A stretch of DNA of 64,000 nucleotides, from contig NC_090176.1 in assembly GCF_024679245.1 (NCBI RefSeq), positions 26,791,546 to 26,855,545 on the forward strand. Reading direction: 5' to 3'. Both the position numbers and the translations under genes were made by a program. Positions 12,365 through 24,567 of the stretch are shown piece by piece. How positions within the stretch are numbered: position 1 is the stretch's first letter; the number at the start of each line of letters is the position of its first letter. Under the pieces are notes generated by a model that was not told the DNA's origin, did not search any database, and was given only the letters and a program-made list of their open reading frames with translations. Source of the DNA: Pseudorasbora parva. Lineage: Eukaryota; Chordata; Actinopteri; Cypriniformes; Gobionidae.

Positions 12365-15122
12365 CTATGATAGATTAGCACTGATCCGGATCCACTGCAG
12401 CCCTTGCCTGGTGTACTGGACGATATGGGCCATACTGCTATGCAGAGTCAAGGGTCCAGTCAGTGTGTTCAGATAGTTGAAAAATTCTGGTGTGCGTGTG
12501 AGAGAGAATAGTTGAATTGCCATTGATCAAAAAAGTAAACAAACAAACACACACACTGTAAAATTATATATATATAGCTATTCAAACGGGAATTGCATAG
12601 TTTCTTTCCAAACATCCCTGTGCCAAAAACTTACCCTTATTTTCCTTGGCTAGGGTATCAGCCACCTCCCAGTACTCATAACTATACAGGACACTGTTGG
12701 TAATGTTTAGGTGATTTGCTGCCATCTGGTGGATACGATGGGGAATGCTGATGACACTGCTTGGTGAGCTGCCTGGGTGAGATCCCATTATATTGACAGA
12801 ACAAATAGAGGCAGTTGGTAAGGTTCCCCTGTTGAAGCACAAATACAGTTGTACTGACACTCAAATACAACCTCAAGGTTTCTCACAATGGCTGAGCATA
12901 TGAATTACAGGCCCAGCTATAATTAGCCCTTACTTTCCAGCATCGTTCCAAGGGGGTTTGTGAGGTCCTTTTGGCGAACTCTAATAAAAGCATAAACAGT
13001 TATAAGTATGGGTAAATCTGTCAACAACAGTTGTTTACCAGCAGTTATGGGTAAATCGGTTTTAACAAACTGTATGTATGATAAATGTCAACAGCCTACC
13101 TTGAAATAATCCAGCAGGACTTTAGAGTATTTCAGAGCATGGTCCTTTTTAAGTCTGAACATTTGCCAATAAAGTAGAGCAAGACAGCGGAAACTACAAC
13201 CCAGACACAAAATGTATGTTTTATCAATAGACTACAGCGTAATCAATACAGATAGTTGCAGATCTTTGTAGTGTTATATTTACCACAGTACAGCTAGCTG
13301 TTTGTCTTCTTGGCTGGCTCCAGGGCCTGCATGACTCTTAAGTCTCATAGCGTATCTAATCAAAACAGAGAACATGTCAAATCAATACAGAGCTTCTCAC
13401 AAACATAGGGCCTTTTATGGCCATTTCTATTTTACCATCTGTCATAAATGGCGGGCATATAATTTACAGTGTATTGACATTTAAGGGTTAGTTCACCCAA
13501 AAGTGAAAATTCTATCATTTATTACTCACCGTCATGTTGTTCCAAACCCGAAAGACCTTTGACAGAACACAAACGCAGACAAACTATGCAGTTTACATTG
13601 TAAATAGTGCAGTGCTTTCAAGTTCTACGGCAGCCGATGCTGTTCACATGATGATACGGGAGCTGCACTGCATTTACAATGAGTGAGCGTAGAGTACGGT
13701 ACTGGCAGAGGCTAAAACAAAATAGTTGAATAAAGTCAATTTTGCTGGTTTTTGCGCATAAAAGTATAATCGTCACTTTATAAAATGAAGGTTGAACCAC
13801 TGGAGTCACATGGACTATTTTAATATGTTTTAACTATGTTTTTACTACCTTTCTGGGACTTGAAAGTGTTAATTAATTTGCGGTTTATGGAGAGGTCAGA
13901 GAACTCTTGGATTTCATCAAAAATATCTTAATTTGTGTTCTGAAGATGAATGAAGATGTTACGAGTTTGAAACAACATGAGGACAAGTAATTAATGACAA
14001 TTTTAATTTTTGAGTGAACTAACCCTTTAACAAATATGTTTGCATTCGTTGTGGTTTGTTGATCTGTACGCACTAAATGTCACCCACATCTGGTGTAGGT
14101 AAAATAGTCAAAGCAACAAGGAGCTTCCCCTGTTTTCCATTTATAGATTATAAAAATAATCTTGTGATATATGGCCTAGTCAAAATGCTTTCCATGCTGA
14201 ACTAAATAATGCAGAAGAAGAAAAATAATAGAGAGGGTGAAGGAGAAACACCTTATGAGCTCCACAGTTTCAGCATACATGGTGTAGGGGGACTTGGACT
14301 CAAGTGGACCCTCTTCCATGGCTTTACCACACTCCATGAAGGACAAAGCGGCATCCACATAATTCACAGCTTTTCCTAATTTATCCACCTGTAAACAGAG
14401 ATAAAGAAGCAAAAGCATAAATGCAGTGGATTAATCAGATAGATAGGATGCTCACATGAGCCAGGGATTCTCAAACTTGTTTTGGAATGAGACCAATTTT
14501 ATATTCTACAATACTTGAGACAGCTATTTAGAAAAACACTTCCTAGACCCTGGGTTAACGTTTGTATTTGCATATTTGCGGTCTCTATGTCATTGGTAAT
14601 ATTCTGACACTGCTTCATTGCACACATTTGGCACCGAAATGCAGGGTTAACACAGCAAAAGCACTGCAAAAGCACTGTTAACCCCGCTTCTAAATGACAT
14701 ATGTGAAAAGTTCCTTTAGGGTTCCTCGGGGTTAAAAGCGGTGTTTAGAGCAACAATAACCAGTGGTTATGCACAATGTGAAAGACTCATCATTTTCACA
14801 ATGCTGTCATACCATTGCGTCTGCTCGATGTTTCAACCTCTTGGCCTCATGCATGTAGTACTCAGCATGATGAGAGCTGACATGAGGGGAAGAAAAAAAC
14901 ATTAGGTGAAAACTATGGGAAGCTTTTCGACATTATACGCTGCAGCATTGTTAAATTAAAGCATTATCATCCACCACATTAACAGGCATGAACTCACACA
15001 TCACTGATAGGTACAGTTCCTCTGTAGTGAAGAGGAAGGTTTGGAGGAGGAACCCGAGATCCAGAGAGGTGTCCCGACACCCCGACACACTCCAACTCTA
15101 CCTTGGGCTGCGTCTTCTGGAC
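12365..15122 (-). CDS. aff3: aff3-like C-terminal homology domain exons
   Basis: Eight exons encode the helical C-terminal domain: [95 protein letters not shown], then [19 protein letters not shown] and the end [17 protein letters not shown] followed by TAG (12367-12365). In AF4-family proteins this domain mediates homo- and heterodimerisation. It is complete and uninterrupted. Confidence 0.9.
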
Positions 15123-15527
15123 CTGTTGAGACAAAGGTCCTGTGCCATTAGTGTATAATACATTAGAACAGTCTAAATTCCAGTAAAGAACCCTCTTCTA
15201 TTATTATTATTGGTCTATATAAGGTTATTGATATGGCAAATGGCTCTTGAAGATTAAAAAGGTTATGTTGCATTACACATTCTTCAGATAAGAGTATTGG
15301 ATTCTGAGTTCTTTAAAACATTAGTTCTTCTAAAAAAAAGAGTTCTTAGCTTGTCAAACTTTAAAATGTCCTACTTTAAAAACAGGCTGTGAAATTCTTT
15401 TTGGAACTGATAATGTAAGTGTTAAAAAAATCGATAGAAATATTTTTGTAAAGCAGTTGTAAAATCTAAGAAATCCTTTATGAATAAGCCTTTGACTGCA
15501 AGAAAGAAAGAAAGAAAGAAAGAAAAA

Positions 15528-15566
<39 letters not shown>

Positions 15567-18500
15567 CTTTTTTTGTGCTGTGTGAATGTTATTTTAAGAA
15601 CCTGTGTTTTCTGTGCTGTCGAATCATTGTCTTTTTCTGGAGGTGTGTGGTACTTCTCTGGATGCTGAGCTTTCACAGGGGGCTTTGAGAGCTCTAGTAT
15701 GTCAGATGGAGGAGACAATGGGGACACTGGCCTCTTGGAGTAAAAGTATTCGTCCTGACATCTGCATGCACAGCAATAAAGAGGATGCATGAGCCATACA
15801 GTAAACAACAGATAACGCTAACATGCCCCAGTTGGCAAGAATAACAGCAATAAATTGACCTTTTCATCCATGTTTGTATTTTGTTATATGGGGCTTTCCA
15901 TTATGTCCTTAAATGTGCAATTGCTTGAAAATATCCCATTATACTATAGATATGCAATAGCACATGTTCTAAATATCTGAATAAACAAAACAACACTGGA
16001 ATTTTTTTTGACCTAAACAAAGACAAACTGATTTATAAAAGGAAAAAAAGTTCAAATAAAGTAATTATGTCTAAATATACCCGTTTTGTTTGTTGTCAGC
16101 GCAGGTTTCCTCAGTCTCATTATGGACTGACGGTGGGAGTTTATCTGCACGAGAGTGATTTCTTTTATTTTCTCTTTGAGCATCTCCATTCTCAGCCTAC
16201 GGCATACGGCAAAACATGCAAAAACTTTCATGTAGATGAGAAGACACCTCTCCATATTCAACAGAAGATAAATTCAAAATAACTGAATTGTTTGCATTAA
16301 TTGAATGTAAAGATGTTTTTTTCTTCCTCACTTTTCTTTTACTTCTGCCATCTCCAGGCAGTTGGTCAGAGTGGTGCAGTTGCTTCATCGATGTCTTTTC
16401 TTTTGCCTTTCGCGATGACAAAGATGAAGATGAGGACTGTCTTTCTGTAATCTCATCTGCACTAGGGACTCTACCCAGAAGCGAGAGGTCTATCCTCACA
16501 ACAAGTTTTCTCAGGCCTCGATGTGCGACGTTGGGGGACTTCTCAGATCGGCCAAAAGGAACCAGTGTGTAGAGTTTGTGCCTGCCCCGGACTTGTTTAT
16601 CTGTCTCAGGGGTGCTTAAGCTTGAGCCGTGGAGGTGAGCACCAGTGCCTGATCCCTGTTTGTCGTCTCTCCTCTTTGGAACAGTTTTTTGGTTTGACGT
16701 TGAATCTGCAGGGACTTTGGCAATGTTCCGAGGTGGACTGGACTCTGATTCAGAGTCTGATTCAGAGGAAGATGATGAGGACGATGAGGAGGACGAGGAC
16801 GAGGAAAACGATGGACGAGTGGGCTTGACGACAGGAGTAGGAGAAGGTGGAGAGAGTGGAGGAGAAGGGCTAGAGTCTATCACATGAGTAGGTGAGGAAA
16901 TGTCCTCGTTGCTCCACCTTTTCTTCTTCCTCCTTTGCTCTTCAAGGTTGAGTCTGTTGCTTTCTTGTTGAGCGTGATTTTGGCTGTTGGTGTGAGGTCT
17001 TTGCTTGGGCTGCACTGCCTTCCATTCAGATTCCTGCTCCGTCCTCCTTCTCCGCTTTCTCTCTCTTTCCCCTTCCTCAGTTCTCCTATCTTCCTCGTCT
17101 CCCTCTTCCTCAGAACTTCGAACCCAGCGGCGTCTTATTACCTGCTCTTCCGCCAGTATTCTTTGTCTCTGCTCCTTGCCAGTCGGCACCAGGGTCACTC
17201 CCTGGGCCGTCCCTCGGCTGTCCACCTCCCGCTCTCTCGCTCTAGGTTTTGGATCCTTTTGGGAGTGCCCAGTTCTAGTCACTGGGGTTTCCCCTAGTTT
17301 GACCCTGGGCTTTGGACTGGAATGTGGTTGGGAAGTCTGTTTAGAGCTGGATTGTTTGGTATCTGGGAAAGATTTAGTCTTAGAGCTGTGACTAGAATGA
17401 CTGTTGACTTCTCTTTGGGATGAGTGCCTGGACTTTGATGAAGGACCCCGATCTGAGCTCTTTAAAGTATTGAAATGAGATGAATTACCCAATTTGGAGG
17501 TTGAATTGTGGTTTGATGCTCCTGTAGGGTCATTGCTTCTGTGATTATTATCAATACTATGGTCAGTTGTAGAGGAGTGCCTGGCTTGTGGTTTTGGGCT
17601 ACCACGGTTTCTTTGCTTCAACGAATGCTTCGTAATTGGGTTCAAAGGAGAGTTCAACCTTTGCTTGCTTGTAGATTCAGAGTTTTTGGATTCAGGCTTG
17701 TGTGAGTGATCTTTGTGTGACTTTTCTGTTAAGCTGTGTTTGGACTGATGGGGTTGTTGGGGAGGACCAAGTTTGGAGTCTTTGGATCGTGAATTTATGG
17801 ATCTAGAGTCTTTGGGTCTAAATTCCTTTCTCTGGTTGGAGCTATGGTCCGGAGGCACCCATGGCCTGACCTTGGGACGATGTGCTGGATTGGAGGCAAC
17901 TGTTGGATGTGCAAAATGCCTGGGAGTTTCCCGTTGAGGTGACTGTACCTGAGGATATGTTCCTTGGATAGGTACTGTGGTTGATGAAAAATTTGGACTG
18001 GGGCTTCTGGGAGGGTGTGGAAATAAAGGGCTTGGACTTCGACTACCTCTAAAACTGTCTCCTGGACTTGGGCACACACTTGGCACTGGGCTTGGCACAA
18101 GGCTAATTCCTGGACTGGGGCATGGACTGTATTCCGGGCTGGGATGAGGACTGTTTCTGGGGCTGTAGTCAAATTTTGGACTTGGGACCGGACTTTCACA
18201 AGGACTATAATCTCGTCTTGACTCAGAGTCTCTTCCCCAGTATCTGCCAGGTGATGGTCCTCGACCACAGTCTGTTTTTACACTCCGTCGCTGTTCTCCT
18301 CCTGGGTCGTGGTCAGTTGACTGATGCTTTTTAGGGACTTTCTCAAGCCACCTGTCCAGTTGCCACTGTGTGGATGGTGGACTCTCCGTCTGAATAGAGA
18401 AAGGACAAGTTCAAGACAGAAGATAACAATGATAAAACTAGTAAAAATAGTTTGTGTTGTAAATATTACTTTAAAATATGAATTTGATCAAATGTGACAA

Positions 18501-21500
18501 GAGTCACCTAGATTACAACATGCCTGACAAGATTATGATTGTCAGTGAATCCACTCTTTACCATAAACTCTTGAGGTTGACAACACTATAAATGTTAAAA
18601 TTTTGCAGAACTTTTTTGAAAACAATTGATGTATGTGGCTGACAATTATAACAGTGAATATAACATTCATAATAATAGTGATGATGCACAGTCAATCTTG
18701 GCAATTATAGACATATATTACAACACTTCTAGCTAATTATCATCTCTACTGTGGAAAGTATACATGGTTTGTATGCAGAAGATTGCATAAACCCATATCT
18801 GAAACCCATTCCTATTTATTTACTCAACAATGTGGTTGTGAGAAATCATGTTGGCCAGAATATAAAAAATGTAAATTAAAAATTCTTAATCCTATTGTTA
18901 CAACAAATGAATAAGAAACATGAGTTTTTATGTAAACAAGCCGGTGTGTCAGTGGAAGAGAGGAAAAGATAAACAGCGGGTGAGAGAGTGAGCGAGAGAA
19001 AAAGAGAGCAGAAACACTGTGGAGATTCCTTAAACCCTAACAAACCTTTCTTTCAATTTCGCACCATTTTCATCATAACAATGCCTCTTCAGTTCACTGC
19101 TTCAAATTATTACAATCCAGAAAGCTAAAGAAAAAATTCTGCTTTAAAAAGATAAATACTGTTTGACAACAGAATCACACTTTATAGAGTAAAAAATTGA
19201 GCTACACCAACTATTGAATTTACAAAACATTTGAATGAATGCCACACAAAAAAGGAAATACTCACTTGATAGCACACTTAAGCTCCAGGGCAAACTGTGC
19301 TTTCCTTGCTTGCCTCCAGTAGCTGACCAGAGTTAATTTAAACTTTTGCTCCTCCACTCAAACATTCCCCCTTCCCCTCTCTCTCTCTTTCCAGCAAAGA
19401 CACTGCATCTCTTGTGCCCTTTTCCCACTGCCCCTCCCCTCAACCCCCCTCTACCTGGAACCGCATGGCGTTTCCAAGCCGTCCTCCTCAGAGACACTAC
19501 ATTACTACACGTAGATGAAAAACACATGCTGTTCCCTCCTCCCTTCTCCACAGGTTCCAAATAGATGGCATGTTCAGTAATAAAGCCAGCTGTGTCACAC
19601 AGACACCTTCATTCATATAGTGGTGTAGCCCTATGCTACTGGAGCTTTTAATCCCTCTTTCTGATGAACAAAATCATAGCGGTGTGCCGCTATAGCCAAA
19701 CGTCATATAAAAACAATACCACAGAATATATTTTTTTCAATTGTAGCCGTTATAAACTCAGATTTAAAAAAAAAAAGGGATAGTTAAACCAAAAACAAAT
19801 AATCTGACATTATTTACTCTCTCTCATGTTGTTCCAAACATGTATGACTTTCTTTCTTCTGTGGACCATATATTTATATTTATTTTAAATATCAAATTGT
19901 ATTTATTTATTTATTTTTTATTTTATTTTTGTTTTTTCACACAATGAAAGTCAGTGGGGTTCAGTTCAGGTTTAAAACAACATGAGGGTGAGTAAATGAT
20001 GACAGCATTTTCAGGGGTATGTGGGATAATCCCTTTAAGTTCTGCTTTATGTGATGAAATCAAGGCTGACATGTACTACTTCATATCTAGTTAGTCATCT
20101 AGGGCACCACATGTTGACATGACACCCAGATTCTAAAGTCTCAGTGGCCGCCCCTCCACATTCCTTTCTCCACCCCCACCATCCCTTTTTTCTTCATCCG
20201 CTAAAAACAACTACTGGAAAACAGAGAGCAAGGCAATGAAAAATAGTAGATTGCATGGGAAAAAACATTTTTGTGTACCTCTGTGCTGCAGTTTAGGGTC
20301 CGGTGTTGGGTCGGTGTCCCGCACCGAGCGTGTGATCCTGGACTTGGGCTGCGTGATCGCTGGCTGCTGCTTTCCCACTCGCTGGAGGGGTCTAATCCTG
20401 AAGACCCTGAGCTAGAATGTCTCACCCTTCCAGCATGTGTGTGTGTATGGTGCTGCTGCTGCCCTGACAAGCTGTCAGTCAATACATGCACACAATGGAT
20501 GGGGAATTGTGTGTGAGAAGTGTACACACAATTCTTATGCCACACATTCAAAGCATTTACATGTATACAACAAGCTTGACAATCAAGTTCAGAGAAATTC
20601 CAAAATCCCAACAAGTATGTGGAATAAATCCTGACAAAATGCTTGGCCTGCAAGTGATGTGTGTGTTTGGAGGTTGAACATGTTGAAAGGCCAAAAGAAA
20701 CAGAGGCTGGTCTATCATCCAGCTGTCACATTCCACATATTCTGACCTCTTCAATATGTAATACACACATACAGAGACAAACACTGGCCCATAATGAGAC
20801 GTGGTACAGCTAAAAACATATAAAGCAGATACAAACAAAACATCAAAAGCATACACTTACCGGTCCTTATTGGCCCAGGAAGTTGTTTGCTCACTTTCCT
20901 GTTTAACAGTTAAGAATAAATAAGAGAGCTTTTTAGCTTAGAATCTTTAACTTCATGGTCACTACTAGCATCCTGACCAAAGCAAAAGCCACAGTCCTGC
21001 ATTAATGCCAGAAAGGTCACAAGTCTGGTGTATTTTATGACTCAGACTGTTATGACTCATAAACCTGGGGTTCTGGGTAGAGATAGAGAATGAGATACAC
21101 TCACATACAAGGAGCAGGTGTTATAGGTTAAATGAGTCAAATATCGAACTCGCTACATTCTTAATTTCAGCGAACCATGTCAAGTTCAGCAGGACAGAAA
21201 TTGAGCGGTGGCATTTTTCTCAAGGAGACAAGAAGGCAGTGCCTCCAAAAAAATTCTGTAACATGAGGTCATCATTTGATTTAATAGAACTCCTATCTGT
21301 GGGGGTTATGCACAACAAACTTCCTTATTCTGTAAAACAGGTTGCATGACTTCTGGTTCAGGCCCTTTGTATGTGCTCAGTTAAATATAAAGCTATTTTA
21401 CTGAAGATGCCTTCAAAGGAGGCACCAAAGATGAGTATAACGGACCCACTTAATATTAGGGGACCTTAACTACAATGTACAAACATTTTAATTAATCATT

Positions 21501-22551
21501 TGATACAATGCACTTATTGTGTACACACGTTTTTACATTGTACTTCAATTTAAATTATTTATTAAATTAAACTTATTTTTGATGTAACTACATAGTACTT
21601 AAGGCCACCTAATATAAAGTGGGGCAAGTATAACTAATTTCAATTGCGTATGCATAGTGATATATATAAAAAAAGTTCTCTAAATTTTTCTTTTTCTAAG
21701 TAGCATTCAGAAATTTTAATTAAATAAAACGGCAACAATACAAATAACTAACTAGTTTATCTGATTTCCTTTAAAATTCCATAGTTATTGCCATCAGTTC
21801 ATGCTGCTGTTAGCACTTCTCTGACAAGCGTATGCGATGAGACCTGTTTTCCTGTTTTTTCATGTGACATTCGACATAAAGCCTATTGGAGTAAATGTAA
21901 AGGATGAGCAGCTAGCTATGCATTCAACGTTGTTAATAAGAAATGTTTCTTGAGCAAATAAATCAGCATATTAGAGTGATTTCTAAAGGATCACTAAGGA
22001 CTAGAGTAATAATGCAGAAAATGTAGCATTGCCATCACAGGAATATTTTACATTTTAAAATGTATTAAAATACAAATTTAATTTGTAATACTATTTCACA
22101 ATAGTATTTAATCAAACAAATGATTATCGAACAACCTTAAATTTGTATAATAAATTGTAGTGTGTTAATAAAAATATAAAAAAGTATTCTAGTATTAGGT
22201 ACTTTTTAAAAGGAGACACCACAGAGGACATTGCCTCCACAGATTAAGTGAATGGTGACTGTGTGTGAATGCCTTTCATAATGAATGAACAAATGAGCTA
22301 GACTGTGTTCAAATCTAACAGTTACCACAAGCAGTGCAAGAATCATTGCTAATAATAGATGATATCTGCTTTTTAAGCCGATTCTTTGAACAATCTTAAC
22401 AGGTGCCCTACCTCGTCCTTGTCATCTTCATCACTGCTGAGCTTCAGGTCATCAGCGAGCATGCTGGGACGGCAAAGGGAGAGTCAAACATGAGAGAATG
22501 TCACACTCACTTGACAGAGAGATTTATTTGTTCTGCCAATCTGTAGAACAT

Positions 22552-22624
<73 letters not shown>

Positions 22625-24516
22625 AAATGTGTGAGTTTGCCTTAAACAGTTTAACCATATGAGATTGTATCACATTACAAGTTTCAAAGAAAGTAGTCAT
22701 AAACACTGTACTCTAATGTTGAACAGTGATGTTATTTGACGATAGTTTGCTTGAGGGCTCTCCCGACTGTGTTAACCTGTGCTGTAATTAGATACTAACT
22801 CATTAAAGTTTATGAGGTCAGTGCAGTTGGTATGGTGGTTAGAGACAGCAGAGATATAACATGGGCCTAACACTCCACATGAAGCGGGTTTTAAACAGCA
22901 GTTGGTCCGAAGTAGTTAAATTCCAGGAAGCCCAAAACAATTTTTTTACACACTATGTACAGACATTCAACACTGAATTTAGTAAAGTCAATGGTTTATG
23001 ACGTAATAAAGTTCAAAGACAGAAGCAGTTTAGGCACAACCTGGTGCTTGGTTATAGAGGCTGAATCGGGTGTTGTGCGCTGCACTTACGATTTATGAGG
23101 GGCCACGAGTGGACGTGAGGGCATCCTCATAGAGACACCATCCCTCACTGAGAGAGCCACAGGGAGAGAAATACATCAGCGTTATGGAGCAGAATGTAAA
23201 AACACTACTATATTAGTACATGTACAGCTGTGAACCATATATTTTTTAATTGTAAATGATAAGCAAACTTCATATTGCACACACACACACATTAGAAATG
23301 CACAAAATGGTTTGGTATTAATCGTTAATTAATAAATATTTTGTAAATATTGGACATTTAACTGTACATTACAAAAGTTGAAATAAAATTACTTTTATTC
23401 AGCAAGGACACATTACACTCATCAAAATTGACATTTATAATGCTACAAATGATTTGTATTTCAAATAAATGCTGTTCTTTTGAATAATTTTTATTAATCA
23501 AAGAATCCTGAAAAAATGTATCATGATTTTCCACAAAAACACAATTTTACTGTTTTTTAAAAAAAATCAAACAATACCCTTGGTAAGCATAAGAGACTTA
23601 CACTGTTAAATGTAATCTTTAGTAAATCTCAAAATTAAAAGGCACAATATGTAGTTCTCACTGCTAGATGTTGCTTATTCAAAACAAAGGCATAGCTTGA
23701 TGACGCAGTGAATGAGCGTGGACTCATGGGAGTTGTTGTCATCACCTCCACAACGATGGAAAGCAATCCGATGGACTCGGTATAGAAATCATGTTTATGG
23801 ACGAGCTAATGTGTTAGGGCGGGCAGAGAGCTGCGGGAGTCCAGCGGAGCTTTTATTATGCGTATGCTACAGTCGCAAATGCAGTGCTGTTTACATGGTC
23901 GAAACAATCATACTAATTACATTTCAGTGTGTTGAAAGTTATGTTTATGTGTAAGATAATTCTGTGCATTCATCGGAGGCTAGTATAAGAGACTTGTTGC
24001 ACTTTGCAGTAATCTAGATGAATATTACGATGTCATATTAATAAAGAACTGGATAACTTGGAATTTATTAAAAAAATATTATATGATGGAGAAAGCTTTC
24101 TCTGATTATGCCATGTTAGCCACTTGACACAATAGTGTTGTCTCTGAGTCTGAGGCATGGTACAAACACAGTACTCATAGTAAATCGAGAAAACAAGTGA
24201 TTCAAACAATACAATTAACTGCGTTGAGTTATATAACAATGATTCGTTTTCTGTTGATAAATATCCAAACAGTTGCTCACCAGTCAAATAAAACACATAA
24301 TATATTACTTTGGTGTTTCCATGTTTTGTATGGAAATCGAGGGTGAATGCTGATTGACAGGTGATGCACGGACACAGTCTGTGTCCTAAATAAAATAGCT
24401 GATTTCTCTGGATTTAAAAATTGTTGGAAATGTTTGGGATTCAAATCAACAAAATATCGTTCTAGTGTTTTTTGGATACTTTAAAAATCTTGCATATTGT
24501 GCCTTTAACATCCTTT

Positions 24517-24567
<51 letters not shown>

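Larger units (their letters stand above)
18390..20278 (-). other. aff3-like intron upstream of the large exon
   Basis: AT-rich at 18400-19260, with a C/T-rich (plus strand) block at 19320-19565 that may be an alternative first exon, and a short inverted-repeat element at 19777-20038. No other coding potential. Confidence 0.6.

Noticed and set aside
12365..15122. Assignment of the AF4/FMR2 gene to AFF1, AFF2 or AFF4
   Set aside because: The remembered C-termini of those paralogues differ at [16 protein letters not shown] and the end segment. AFF3 fits best, though no alignment was run.
16288..17391. Several plus-strand and alternate-frame open readings across the aff3-like large exon
   Set aside because: The minus-strand frame with family motifs and matching exon phases explains the region.
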